This document shows, piece by piece, positions 25,824 through 34,925 of a DNA stretch of 64,000 nt. A program made the position numbers and the translations under genes. The notes beneath the pieces were generated by a model that made no database searches, was not told the DNA's origin, and saw only the letters and a program-made list of their open reading frames with translations. This DNA is from Roseburia sp. GTDB lineage: Bacteria > Bacillota > Clostridia > Lachnospirales > Lachnospiraceae. The stretch spans positions 1 to 64,000 of the forward strand of contig DMYD01000059.1 of NCBI GenBank assembly GCA_003483745.1. Direction: 5' to 3'. Within the stretch, counting starts at the first letter, position 1; every line of letters starts with the position of its first letter.

Positions 25824-27188
25824 ATGGATCTGAAAGGAAAACAGGTACTGGTGGCAGGGCTTGGAAAAAGTGGGGTTGCCGCTGGGGCGTTACTAAAGAA
25901 AAAGGGCTGTGAAGTCTGTCTGTTCGATGGAAATGAGACGTTCGATGCAGATTCATTAAGGGAAAAATATCCGGTTTTTTCGGATTGCCCGTTGTGGATT
26001 GGCAATCTGCCGGATGGGGCGCTTTTGCAGATAGAACTTGTGGTGGTAAGCCCGGGCATACCACTGGATTCGCCGGTCATGCAAAAGATATATCACGCCG
26101 GAATACCGGTATGGGGAGAAGCGGAGTTGGCGTTTTGTCTCTCAAAAGGCCGCGTTGCGGCGATCACAGGTACAAATGGCAAGACAACGACGACAACACT
26201 GGTGGGAGAAATTTTAAAACAATGCTATCCGGAAGTTTTTGTTGTTGGAAATATTGGTATCCCTTATACCTCGATTGCAGAGCAAACGACAGAACAGACT
26301 GTTACAGTGGCGGAGATCAGCAGTTTTCAGTTAGAGACGATGGAAACATTCCACCCGTCCGTTTCTGCAATCCTAAATATCACGCCGGATCATCTTGACA
26401 GACATCACACGATGGAAGCGTACATACGGGCAAAGGAGAGCATCGTAAAGTGCCAGACAAAGGGAGATACCTGTGTACTCAATTACGAGGATGAAATACT
26501 TCGCGCATTTGCACAAACTCTTGATGTAAAGGTATTGTTTTTCAGCAGTAAAAGACCATTGAAAGAGGGAATTTATCTGCAGAAAGATACCATCTGGATT
26601 GCCCAAAAAGGAAAAGAACCGGAACGTCTGGCGGACATTCATGAGTTGAAACTTCTGGGGACACATAATTATGAAAATGTCATGGCAGCTTCCGGTGTTG
26701 CACTTTGTATGGGAGCACCTATTGGTACTGTACAGAGTGTGTTAAAAGAGTTTCGGGGCGTGAAACATCGTATTGAATTTGTGAGAGACCTGCATGGAGT
26801 TTTATATTATAATGATTCTAAGGCAACAAATCCGGATGCAGCAATTCGCGGGATTGGGGCAATGAATCGCAGGACGATGCTGATAGCTGGCGGTTATGAT
26901 AAGAATCTTGAATTTGATGACTGGATTGAAAGCTTTGCCGGAAAAGTAAAATGCCTTTTGCTGATCGGACAGACAAAAGATAAGATTGCGGTCTGTGCAA
27001 GGAAACATGGCTTTGAGAATATTGTATGTTGTGATACCTTAAAAGAGGCAGTCGATATCTGTTACAGATTATCAGAACCCGGGGAAGCGGTATTACTTTC
27101 ACCGGCGTGTGCGAGCTGGGGGGATTTTAAGGATTATACGCAGCGTGGAGATTTATTCCGGCAATATGTCATGGATCTGCCGGAATAA
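25824..27188 (+). CDS. murD: UDP-N-acetylmuramoyl-alanine-D-glutamate ligase
   Basis: 454 residues, standard Mur ligase length. ATP-dependent addition of D-Glu to UDP-MurNAc-L-Ala in the cytoplasm. The N-terminal Rossmann domain starts KQVLVAGLGKSGVA, the P-loop is AAITGTNGKTTTTTL, and LNITPDHLDRH and NDSKATNPDA are family hallmarks. murE and murF are not in this window. Confidence 0.97.
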   Translation: MDLKGKQVLVAGLGKSGVAAGALLKKKGCEVCLFDGNETFDADSLREKYPVFSDCPLWIGNLPDGALLQIELVVVSPGIPLDSPVMQKIYHAGIPVWGEAELAFCLSKGRVAAITGTNGKTTTTTLVGEILKQCYPEVFVVGNIGIPYTSIAEQTTEQTVTVAEISSFQLETMETFHPSVSAILNITPDHLDRHHTMEAYIRAKESIVKCQTKGDTCVLNYEDEILRAFAQTLDVKVLFFSSKRPLKEGIYLQKDTIWIAQKGKEPERLADIHELKLLGTHNYENVMAASGVALCMGAPIGTVQSVLKEFRGVKHRIEFVRDLHGVLYYNDSKATNPDAAIRGIGAMNRRTMLIAGGYDKNLEFDDWIESFAGKVKCLLLIGQTKDKIAVCARKHGFENIVCCDTLKEAVDICYRLSEPGEAVLLSPACASWGDFKDYTQRGDLFRQYVMDLPE

Positions 27189-27240
27189 AAAAGACCAGAA
27201 TGTTCCGGTCAGACAGGTTTTAAATAGATGAGGAAAAATT

Positions 27241-28359
27241 ATGGCAAGAAGACGGGAAAATGAAAAAAAACAAAAATCAATCCGGTATTTTGATTACAGC
27301 CTGTTGTTTCTGATTATATTTTTGCTGTGCTTTGGGCTGATTATGTTATACAGTACCAGTTCCTACTATGGCTCGACGAGATTTGGAGATGCAGCATATT
27401 ATGTGAAAAGACAGATGTATGCAAGCGCACTTGGAATAGTGGCAATGCTCTTTATTTCAAGAATCCCATATAAATTTTGGATGCAGGTTTCGACGCTTGC
27501 GTATTTTGTGGCACTGACACTTTGTACAGCAGTTATTTTTGTCGGAACAAGTGCTAAGGGACAGTCGAGATGGTTTAGAATCGGACCAATCCAGTTCCAG
27601 CCGTCTGAGATTGCAAAAATTGCAGTCATTATTTTCCTTGCGACGATTATCTACAAAACACCAAAACGCATTGGTGAGTTCAAAAGCCTGGTTAAGATTA
27701 TGCTTTTTATTCTGCCGATTTTTGCAGTAGTTGCTTATAATAACCTGAGTACGGCGATTATTATTTTAGGAATTGCTGTTTGTATGCTCTTTGTTGCGAG
27801 CCCTAAATATTTGCAGTTTATCATAATGGGAATGGGGGTAGGCTTGTTTGGTGCGCTTTTTATCCTGCTGGCCTCTTACCGTGCAGAGCGTGTTATGATC
27901 TGGCTGCACCCGGAGGATTATGAAAAAGGGTATCAGACATTACAGGGATTATATGCGATTGGTTCGGGAGGACTCTTCGGAAAAGGTTTAGGAGAGAGTA
28001 TGCAGAAACTTGGCTTTATTCCAGAGGCACAGAATGATATGATCTTTTCTGTTATATGTGAGGAACTTGGCCTTTTTGGTGCTGTCTGCCTGATCCTGCT
28101 GTACCTGCTTATTATATGGCGTCTGATGATCATTGCAAACAATGCATCGGATCTTTATGGGGCATTGATCGTAGTTGGCATTATGGCACATTTGGCAATT
28201 CAGGTATTGCTTAATATTGCGGTTGTGACAAATACAATACCAAATACAGGAGTATCACTGCCGTTTATCAGTTACGGAGGAACATCCATATCAATTTTAC
28301 TGGCGGAGATGGGATTAGCACTTTCTGTGTCGAGGGGAATTAAATTAGAGGTTGCCTGA
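27241..28359 (+). CDS. ftsW: SEDS peptidoglycan glycosyltransferase FtsW/SpoVE
   Basis: 372 residues, ten membrane helices of the SEDS family: LIMLYSTSSYYG near the start, GPIQFQPSEIAKIA, and NTGVSLPFISYGGTS with the catalytic-loop region upstream. It polymerises lipid II with a class B PBP partner. By position after murD it corresponds to spoVE of Bacillus as much as to ftsW; one SEDS gene may serve division here. AGATGAGG lies upstream of the ATG. Confidence 0.93.
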   Translation: MARRRENEKKQKSIRYFDYSLLFLIIFLLCFGLIMLYSTSSYYGSTRFGDAAYYVKRQMYASALGIVAMLFISRIPYKFWMQVSTLAYFVALTLCTAVIFVGTSAKGQSRWFRIGPIQFQPSEIAKIAVIIFLATIIYKTPKRIGEFKSLVKIMLFILPIFAVVAYNNLSTAIIILGIAVCMLFVASPKYLQFIIMGMGVGLFGALFILLASYRAERVMIWLHPEDYEKGYQTLQGLYAIGSGGLFGKGLGESMQKLGFIPEAQNDMIFSVICEELGLFGAVCLILLYLLIIWRLMIIANNASDLYGALIVVGIMAHLAIQVLLNIAVVTNTIPNTGVSLPFISYGGTSISILLAEMGLALSVSRGIKLEVA

Positions 28360-28361
28360 TT

Positions 28362-29117
28362 ATGAGGATCAAAGAACAGAGAAAAAGAAAAAAAAGAAGA
28401 AAAATCGGGGTATGTATATTTCTGATCGTTTTGATGTTAGCTGCGATTGCTGCCTTTGTCGTGGTAAAGGTATTTACAGTTCAGAATGTAGTTGTGGAAG
28501 GAAACAGCCTTTATTCAGCGGATCAGATTAAAAATATGGTGTTAAACGATGATTATTCATGGAACAGTCTGTATGTAGACCTGAAATATCGTTTTGTGGA
28601 CGTTGGGGAAGTGCCGTTTGTGGATACGATGGAAATATCACTGGATGATCCACATACGCTGCGGATCTCTGTTACGGAAAAAGGGATACTTGGAAGTTTT
28701 TATATAGATACGCTCGGACAGTATGCGTACTTTGATAAAGATGGATTTGTGGTAGAAACCTCGTCGGATGTGATTGAGGGGGTGCCGAAAATCACAGGAG
28801 TTACCTGCGACAGTGTGGTTTTATATGAAAAATTACCGCTTGAAGATACGAATTTATTACAGAATCTTTTGACACTGACACAATTATTGAAGAAATATGA
28901 ACTTGAACCGGAAGAAATCCACTATGACAGTGCGATGCAGCCACAGCTCACCTACGGAGCGATAGCAGTCTATGTTGGCGCAGAGGATTTCCTGACACAG
29001 AAAATTGCAAGACTTTCCGCAATTATGCCACAGTTGTCGGGATTGTCCGGTATACTGCATTTAGAGACATGGACGCCGGATACGACAGATATTGTGTTTG
29101 ACCGTGCAGATTTGTAA
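28362..29117 (+). CDS. ftsQ: Cell division protein FtsQ/DivIB
   Basis: 251 residues: a very basic cytoplasmic stretch (KEQRKRKKRRK), one membrane helix (about 15-35), a POTRA domain (FTVQNVVVEGNSLYSADQI) and a beta domain. FtsQ recruits FtsL and DivIC to the divisome. It starts two bases after ftsW, so translation is likely coupled. Confidence 0.92.
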   Translation: MRIKEQRKRKKRRKIGVCIFLIVLMLAAIAAFVVVKVFTVQNVVVEGNSLYSADQIKNMVLNDDYSWNSLYVDLKYRFVDVGEVPFVDTMEISLDDPHTLRISVTEKGILGSFYIDTLGQYAYFDKDGFVVETSSDVIEGVPKITGVTCDSVVLYEKLPLEDTNLLQNLLTLTQLLKKYELEPEEIHYDSAMQPQLTYGAIAVYVGAEDFLTQKIARLSAIMPQLSGLSGILHLETWTPDTTDIVFDRADL

Positions 29118-29147
29118 AAAAAAGTGTAATCTTTTTTGAAAAATCAG

Positions 29148-29176
29148 TTGATTAATTGTAAGAAAAATTATATTAT
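29148..29176 (+). promoter_or_regulatory. Promoter of ftsZ
   Basis: TTGATT (29148-29153), a 17-base spacer and TATTAT (29171-29176), 55 bases before the predicted TTG start of ftsZ. Confidence 0.65.
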
Positions 29177-29231
29177 AGGTTATATGAGTTTTTTAGCTGT
29201 AAATTTTAAGCTAAATGAAGGAGGAACTACC

Positions 29232-30437
29232 TTGCTGGAGATTAAGACAACAGAAGCGGATACCAGTGCAAAGATCATCGTGATCGGAGTAGGAGGAGCT
29301 GGTAATAATGCTGTAAATAGAATGATTGATGAGAGTATCGGAGGAGTTGAGTTTATCGGGGTAAATACGGATAAACAGGCTTTGGCACTCTGCAAAGCAC
29401 CGACACTGATTCAGATTGGTGAGAAGCTGACAAAAGGACTTGGGGCAGGAGCACAGCCAGAGATCGGTCAGAAAGCCGCTGAGGAGAGCATGGAAGAGTT
29501 ATCTGCAGCAGTAAAAGGTGCGGATATGGTTTTCGTAACCTGCGGTATGGGTGGTGGAACCGGAACAGGTGCTGCACCGGTTGTTGCGAAGATTGCAAAA
29601 GAGCAGGGAATCTTAACCGTCGGTGTCGTGACAAAGCCATTCAAATTTGAAGCAAAACAGCGTATGTTAAATGCACTTTCCGGTATTGACCGTTTAAAAG
29701 AGAGCGTTGATACACTGATTGTGATCCCGAATGATAAACTTTTAGAGATCGTAGACAGACGTACAACCATGCCGGATGCATTAAAGAAAGCGGATGAAGT
29801 ATTGCAGCAGGCTGTTCAGGGAATCACAGACCTGATCAATCTGCCGGCACTGATCAATCTTGACTTTGCCGATGTTTCCACTGTTATGAAGGACAAGGGA
29901 ATGGCACATATCGGTATTGGTAATGCCAAGGGTGATGACAAGGCTATTGAAGCCGTAAAACTTGCAGTTGCAAGTCCACTGTTAGAGACAACGATCAATG
30001 GTGCATCCCATGTTATCATCAATATTTCCGGTGATATTTCCCTGATGGATGCGAATGATGCAGCAAGCTACGTTCAGGATCTTGCGGGCGATAATGCCAA
30101 TATTATTTTTGGTGCGAAGTATGATGAGTCTATGACAGATGAGGCTACGATCACAGTTATCGCAACAGGACTTGAGAATGCGGCAGCAGCACCGAAGAGT
30201 AAGATCATGCCGGATCTTCGCTATGGAAATGCATCAAACGTTACAAGACCGGTTGGAACACCTGGAATCAACAGACAGGCAGCAAATCTTGGTGCAAGTG
30301 TACAGGCACATGCACAGACACAGACACAGACAGCTGCACCGTCATTTTCTGGTATTCAGAGACCACGGCAGCCTGAGAGCACGGTACAGCCAATGGATAT
30401 TAAGATTCCTGATTTCCTTAAGAATTCAAGAAAGTAA
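29232..30437 (+). CDS. ftsZ: Cell division GTPase FtsZ (TTG start)
   Basis: 401 residues from the TTG at 29232. FtsZ forms the Z ring. The tubulin signature GGGTGTGAAP, the N-terminal KIIVIGVGGAGNNAVNRM and the C-terminal MDIKIPDFLKN peptide for FtsA/SepF-type partners are all present. AAGGAGG (29218-29224) is seven bases before the TTG, which gives the usual MLEIKT N-terminus. An upstream ATG at 29136 would precede the promoter -35 and add 32 odd residues. A Gln/Thr/Ala linker joins core and tail. ftsA is absent here. Confidence 0.97.
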   Translation: MLEIKTTEADTSAKIIVIGVGGAGNNAVNRMIDESIGGVEFIGVNTDKQALALCKAPTLIQIGEKLTKGLGAGAQPEIGQKAAEESMEELSAAVKGADMVFVTCGMGGGTGTGAAPVVAKIAKEQGILTVGVVTKPFKFEAKQRMLNALSGIDRLKESVDTLIVIPNDKLLEIVDRRTTMPDALKKADEVLQQAVQGITDLINLPALINLDFADVSTVMKDKGMAHIGIGNAKGDDKAIEAVKLAVASPLLETTINGASHVIINISGDISLMDANDAASYVQDLAGDNANIIFGAKYDESMTDEATITVIATGLENAAAAPKSKIMPDLRYGNASNVTRPVGTPGINRQAANLGASVQAHAQTQTQTAAPSFSGIQRPRQPESTVQPMDIKIPDFLKNSRK

Positions 30438-30511
30438 TATCTAAGATAAAACATAACAATAAATTTGCCAGCAAAGTATGCAATTTATAGTATCAGTATG
30501 TACATTAGAAG

Positions 30512-30552
30512 AGAGATTTATGCGTATGCAAAGACGCATAAATCTCTTTTTG
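30512..30552 (+). terminator. Terminator after ftsZ
   Basis: A perfect 14-bp stem AGAGATTTATGCGT / ACGCATAAATCTCT with an 8-base loop and a T run. Confidence 0.88.
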
Positions 30553-30590
30553 CGTCTTTAGAGAAAATGATGCATGGAATATGTGACCGC

Positions 30591-30667
30591 TTGTCGAAAA
30601 TAAGAGATGATTTGAGGGATTTGGAGGACTTGTTTTGACAAAAAGTAAAACGATATTGTTTTATAAT
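30591..30667 (+). promoter_or_regulatory. spoIIG-type promoter with Spo0A boxes
   Basis: TTGTCGAA (0A box core TGTCGAA, 30592-30598) lies upstream of TTGACA (30635-30640), a 21-base spacer and TATAAT (30662-30667). The stretch around the -35, TTTTGACAAAA, also reads as a degenerate 0A box on the minus strand. The Bacillus spoIIG promoter has the same over-long spacer (22 bases) and is activated by Spo0A-P, so the same control is predicted. Confidence 0.65.
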
Positions 30668-30712
30668 GGCAATAAAGATACAAAAGAATCTGGAGAAAAG
30701 AGGTGAGGCGAG

Positions 30713-31522
30713 ATATATGTATTTTATGCAGATGTGTTCCTGCTTGAAAATCTGTTTATGGATTACATGGCAATACTTGGCTGTAATTGCCTGTTGAAAC
30801 GGAGGGTACATGCAGGGCGGCTTTTTTCGGTATCACTTATATTTTCGCTGTTTCATCTGTTTTTGGTGTGTTTGATCCAAAACAGGATGCTGTATTGTCT
30901 GATTGCACATTTTGTGTTAAATACGGGAATGGTTTTTTTCTGTTTTGGCTGGGAAGGAAAACGTGTTTATCTGGAGAACTGGATCGTAACTTATTTTATA
31001 TGTGTGATACAGGGAGGCATGCTTGAATGGCTTTTAGAACAGCAGATATTTTCGCAGAGTGAAATTTTGCAGATGCTGATTGTGATGGCAGCGGTTATTA
31101 CGGCAGTGATCTATTTTGGGGAAAGACGCATTTACGGAAATCATATATATCCTGTTGAGTTAAAAAATGGAGAAAGGTGTATCAGACTGCATGCATATTG
31201 GGATAGCGGAAATCAGCTGGCGGATCCGTATACAGGACAGGAAATCAATATTTTATCGCAAGCCGTGGCGGGAAAAATCTTTTCCGGGGAAAAGAATCTG
31301 ATCCGTTTTGTGCCATACCGGTCATTGGGGGAAAAAAGCGGGTTGATTGCGGTGACGAATGTGGATGAAATGATTATTTTTCAAGGAAAACGAGCAGTAA
31401 AAATTGCACATGCAGCGATCGGAACGGCAGATAAGATGCTGTTTGACGGTAAGGAATATGAAATGATCCTGAATGCTTCGAGCATTATGCCACAGGGCAG
31501 CAAGATGGAAAATAAAAATTAA
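30713..31522 (+). CDS. spoIIGA: Sporulation sigma-E processing protease SpoIIGA
   Basis: About 269 residues if translation begins at the ATA at 30713. N-terminal membrane helices precede a cytoplasmic aspartic-protease-like domain with YWDSGNQLADPYTG (the DSGN catalytic region). It cleaves pro-sigma-E in the mother cell. The first standard start is GTG at 30734, but the conserved opening (xYVFYADVFLLENLFMDY) is already coding seven codons earlier, and the ribosome site AGGTGAGG (30701-30708) fits the ATA. No ATG or GTG lies between the upstream stop (30704) and 30734. sigE follows after 13 bases. Confidence 0.87.
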   Translation: MYVFYADVFLLENLFMDYMAILGCNCLLKRRVHAGRLFSVSLIFSLFHLFLVCLIQNRMLYCLIAHFVLNTGMVFFCFGWEGKRVYLENWIVTYFICVIQGGMLEWLLEQQIFSQSEILQMLIVMAAVITAVIYFGERRIYGNHIYPVELKNGERCIRLHAYWDSGNQLADPYTGQEINILSQAVAGKIFSGEKNLIRFVPYRSLGEKSGLIAVTNVDEMIIFQGKRAVKIAHAAIGTADKMLFDGKEYEMILNASSIMPQGSKMENKN

Positions 31523-31535
31523 GGTGGAATAGGAA

Positions 31536-32267
31536 ATGTACATAAAATTTGCGATACCAAAGATAAAAACGATGATATTTCCTGGTATTTTTCGGAAGAA
31601 AAAAGATGAGGTGCATTATATCGGAGGCGCAGAGATACTTCCGCCGCCGCTTGCCGGTGAAGATGAGGCAGTGTGCATAGAAATGCTTACAAGTGATGAG
31701 AGCGGGCCAATTGCAAGAAAAAGGCTGATTGAGCATAACCTGCGGCTGGTGGTATATATTGCAAAAAAATTTGACAATACCGGTGTTGGCGTAGAGGATC
31801 TGATTTCTATTGGTACCATTGGACTGATCAAGGCAATTAATACATTTAATCCTGGAAAAAATATTAAACTGGCAACCTATGCTTCAAGGTGCATTGAAAA
31901 TGAAATCCTGATGTATCTGCGGCGGAACAGCAAAACAAGAATGGAGGTATCCATTGATGAACCATTAAATGTCGACTGGGATGGAAATGAACTATTACTT
32001 TCTGATATATTGGGGACGGATGAGGACGTGATCTATCATGATATTGAAACGGATGTGGAACACCGGCTGCTTAAAACGGCGATTGGAAAACTATCCGGCA
32101 GGGAACGAATGATCATTGAACTGCGGTTTGGGTTAAACTCCATTGACGGTGAGGAAAAAACCCAGAAAGAAGTTGCGGATATGCTTGGCATTTCTCAGTC
32201 CTATATATCCAGACTGGAGAAAAAGATTATGGGAAGACTGAAAAAAGAAATTGTGCGCCTGGAGTAA
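31536..32267 (+). CDS. sigE: RNA polymerase sigma-E factor precursor
   Basis: 243 residues. The first about 28 form the pro-sequence, removed by SpoIIGA; EVHYIGGAEILPPPL matches the known cleavage region, probably between Tyr28 and Ile29. Region 2 (NLRLVVYIAKKF, VEDLISIGTIGLIKAINTF) and region 4 (VADMLGISQSYISRLEKKI) are complete. Sigma-E directs mother-cell genes after septation. It shares the spoIIG promoter with spoIIGA. sigG, usually next, is elsewhere and inverted. Confidence 0.97.
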   Translation: MYIKFAIPKIKTMIFPGIFRKKKDEVHYIGGAEILPPPLAGEDEAVCIEMLTSDESGPIARKRLIEHNLRLVVYIAKKFDNTGVGVEDLISIGTIGLIKAINTFNPGKNIKLATYASRCIENEILMYLRRNSKTRMEVSIDEPLNVDWDGNELLLSDILGTDEDVIYHDIETDVEHRLLKTAIGKLSGRERMIIELRFGLNSIDGEEKTQKEVADMLGISQSYISRLEKKIMGRLKKEIVRLE

Positions 32268-32333
32268 ATACCTTCTGCTATTGTTGCACAAAATAACAAA
32301 ATAGTTAAAAATTATTTAAAATATGAAAAAATA

Positions 32334-32362
32334 TTGTGCATATAGCTGAAAAATAGTATAAT
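32334..32362 (+). promoter_or_regulatory. Promoter of the beta-CASP nuclease gene
   Basis: TTGTGC (32334-32339), a 17-base spacer and TATAAT (32357-32362), 33 bases before the start. Confidence 0.6.
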
Positions 32363-32394
32363 GAAAGAAAAGCAGACAGAATGGGGGACTTCAT

Positions 32395-34005
32395 ATGGTA
32401 TTGGAATTTTTAGGCGCAGCACATGAGGTAACAGGCAGTTGTCATTATCTATCATTTGGAGATAAACATATATTGATAGATTGTGGTATGGAACAGGGAC
32501 CGGATTTGTATACAAACCAGGAAATTCCGGTCAATGCAGCGATGATCGATTATGTGTTTGTGACACATGCACATATAGATCATTCCGGATTATTACCGCT
32601 TTTATATAATCATGGTTTCCGCGGCAAAATATATTGCACATTAGCAACCAATGAACTCTGTAACATTATGCTGAAAGACAGTGCACATATCCAGATGTTC
32701 GAGGCAGAATGGCGTAACCGGAAAGCAAAACGTGCCGGTAAACCGGAAGTGGTTCCTCTCTACGATATGAATGATGCGATGAGTGTACTGAGCCATTTTG
32801 TGCCGTGCGATTATCAGAAAAAGATCAAAGTCTGTGATGGACTTGAGGTCCGCTTTGTGGATGCCGGACATCTGCTTGGATCTTCAAGTATTGAAATGTG
32901 GGTACAGGATGATGATGGCACAGAGGTAAAATTGGCATTTTCCGGTGATATCGGACCGGGCAACCGCCCGCTCATCAAAGATCCGGAATATATCAAAGAT
33001 GCCGATTATGTGATCATGGAGTCGACCTACGGTGACAGAAAACATAATACACCTCCGGATTTCGCGATTGCCCTTGCAAAAGTGATCAAAGAAACGCTGT
33101 ATGAACGTGGAGGCAATTTGGTCATTCCTGCGTTTTCTGTAGGCAGAACGCAGGAGATGCTTTATTTCATACGCAGGATCAAGAGTGAGCATCTGCTGCC
33201 GGAATTTGAAAATTTTGAGGTATACATAGACAGTCCGTTAGCAGTTGAGGCAACAAGTATTTTTAACAAGAGCGTGGAAGAGTGCTTTGATGAAGATGCA
33301 AGAGCACTTGTACAGCAGGGGATTAACCCGATCGGATTTCCGGGACTTAAAATGGCGATCACAAGTGATGAGTCAAAAATGATCAACTTTAATGATAATC
33401 CGAAAGTTATCATCTCTGCATCCGGGATGTGTGAGGCGGGACGTATCCGCCACCATTTGAAGCACAATCTGTGGAGAAAGGATTCCACAATTTTATTCGT
33501 GGGATATCAGGTGCCTGGAACGCTTGGTTTTTCACTGTTGAATGGTGCAAAAGAGGTAAGACTCTTTGGTGAGACAATTGATGTTGCCGCTAGGATTGAG
33601 AATCTTCCGGGCATCAGTGGCCATGCGGATGTGGAGCAGCTTACAAAGTGGGCTGCAGCTTTCGAAAATAAGCCGAAAAAAGTATTTGTGGTACACGGGG
33701 AAGATAAAGTTACGGAGCAGTTTGCAGATCATTTAAAGGATACCTTGGGTTATGATGCATATGCACCGTTTCCGGGAGATGCATTTGACCTGGTAACCGG
33801 AGAGCAGGTACGCGAAGGATCGAAAGAACGGGCAGAGAAGAAAACAACGGAGAAGAGCCGTGCAGCAAGCAATGTATTTGCAAGACTGCTTGCAGCAGGG
33901 CAGAGACTTCTTACAGTTATTAATAAATGTGAAGGAATGCCAAACAAAGAACTCGGCAAATTTGCAGATCAGATCAATGCCCTGTGTAATAAGTGGGATC
34001 GTTAA
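32395..34005 (+). CDS. Beta-CASP metallo-beta-lactamase fold RNA-processing exonuclease
   Basis: 536 residues. The MBL zinc ligands are THAHIDHSG, FSGDIG and the C-terminal SGHAD; the beta-CASP cap lies between, with GHLLGSSSIE. This is the YSH1/CPSF-like group of prokaryotic RNA nucleases, distinct from RNase J. The C-terminal about 70 residues form a Lys/Glu-rich extension. It has its own promoter and ends overlapping the stop of the convergent sigG by four bases. The actual RNA targets are unknown. Confidence 0.88.
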   Translation: MVLEFLGAAHEVTGSCHYLSFGDKHILIDCGMEQGPDLYTNQEIPVNAAMIDYVFVTHAHIDHSGLLPLLYNHGFRGKIYCTLATNELCNIMLKDSAHIQMFEAEWRNRKAKRAGKPEVVPLYDMNDAMSVLSHFVPCDYQKKIKVCDGLEVRFVDAGHLLGSSSIEMWVQDDDGTEVKLAFSGDIGPGNRPLIKDPEYIKDADYVIMESTYGDRKHNTPPDFAIALAKVIKETLYERGGNLVIPAFSVGRTQEMLYFIRRIKSEHLLPEFENFEVYIDSPLAVEATSIFNKSVEECFDEDARALVQQGINPIGFPGLKMAITSDESKMINFNDNPKVIISASGMCEAGRIRHHLKHNLWRKDSTILFVGYQVPGTLGFSLLNGAKEVRLFGETIDVAARIENLPGISGHADVEQLTKWAAAFENKPKKVFVVHGEDKVTEQFADHLKDTLGYDAYAPFPGDAFDLVTGEQVREGSKERAEKKTTEKSRAASNVFARLLAAGQRLLTVINKCEGMPNKELGKFADQINALCNKWDR

Positions 34006-34781
34006 AGCGACAGATAATGGCGGATGGACTTTAACGCAGATTTCTCTAAGCGGCTGACCTGAGCCTGGGAGATATGGATCTCGTCAGCCACTTCCATCTG
34101 TGTTTTTCCCTCAAAAAAGCGAAGCTTTAAAATATAATTTTCGCGTTCGTTTAACCGGTCAAGGGCATCGTTTAGGGACAGTTCTTCGATCCAGTTTTCT
34201 TCCCGGTTTTTCTTGTCGCTGATCTGATCCATGACATAGAGGGTGTCACCACCATCGGTGTAGACCGGGTCATAAAGACTGAGCGGGCTTTGAATGGCAT
34301 CGAGGGCAAAGACGATGTCTTCTTTGGAGATACCGGATTCGGCGGCAATTTCGTCGAGAGTGGGTTCTTTGTTTTCTGTTTTAGAGAGAAATTCTTTTGT
34401 ATGGATTGCCTTGTAGGCAGTGTCCCGCAGGGAACGGCTGACGCGGATTGAATTATTATCGCGAAGGTAGCGGCGGATTTCACCTATGATCATGGGAACA
34501 GCGTAAGTGGAAAACTTAACTCCGATTGTAGGATCAAAGTTATCGATGGATTTGATCAGACCGATGCAGCCAATCTGAAATAGATCATCTACGTTTTCAT
34601 GATTGCCGGAAAAACGTTTGATGACGCTTAATACCAGCCTGAGATTTCCTTTGATATAAGTGTCTCTGGCATCGGTATCACCCTGCTTGATCCTTGCAAA
34701 CAGAGCGTCTTTTTCATCTTCCTTCAAAATGGGAAGCTTTGCGGTGTTGACACCGCAGATTTCTACTTTATAAGAAGCCAT
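34002..34781 (-). CDS. sigG: RNA polymerase sigma-G factor
   Basis: 259 residues, nearly identical in length to Bacillus SigG. The N-terminus MASYKVEICGVNTAKLPIL is the diagnostic SigG opening and contains the region used for anti-sigma control. Regions 2 (NVDDLFQIGCIGLIKSIDNF) and 4 (VADEIHISQAQVSRLEKSA) are intact. GGAGG nine bases upstream fixes this start over an earlier ATG. Sigma-G drives late forespore genes. The gene is on the opposite strand from sigE and separated from it by the beta-CASP gene, so it cannot be reached by read-through from spoIIG. Confidence 0.96.
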   Translation of the reverse strand: MASYKVEICGVNTAKLPILKEDEKDALFARIKQGDTDARDTYIKGNLRLVLSVIKRFSGNHENVDDLFQIGCIGLIKSIDNFDPTIGVKFSTYAVPMIIGEIRRYLRDNNSIRVSRSLRDTAYKAIHTKEFLSKTENKEPTLDEIAAESGISKEDIVFALDAIQSPLSLYDPVYTDGGDTLYVMDQISDKKNREENWIEELSLNDALDRLNERENYILKLRFFEGKTQMEVADEIHISQAQVSRLEKSALKSIRHYLSL

Positions 34782-34817
34782 GCTGTTTATCCTCCGGAAT
34801 TTCATATTTACCATAAA

Positions 34818-34847
34818 GAGCATGCTTCAAACAGACAAATTTTATTC
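34818..34847 (-). promoter_or_regulatory. Candidate sigma-G/F-type promoter of sigG
   Basis: On the minus strand, GAATA (34847-34843), an 18-base spacer and CATGCTC (34824-34818). This fits the forespore pattern GHATR-N18-CATNNTA at all but one position and would allow autoregulation of sigG. Confidence 0.45.
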
Positions 34848-34877
34848 AGAAATTAACTTTTTTTCCAATGAGATTCG

Positions 34878-34886
34878 TGCTAAAAT
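34878..34886 (+). promoter_or_regulatory. Extended -10 promoter at the head of the long accessory operon
   Basis: TGCTAAAAT, 39 bases before the next start. No convincing -35. It is the best candidate for the promoter driving the genes that run to 55603. Confidence 0.4.
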
Positions 34887-34925
34887 AAAAAGGTATCAAA
34901 AACCAGAATAGAGTGTGGTGCAGTG

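Noticed and set aside
30301..30345. CAGACA-type tandem repeat in ftsZ
   Set aside because: It is short coding repetition for the Gln/Thr linker before the C-terminal peptide, ordinary in FtsZ.
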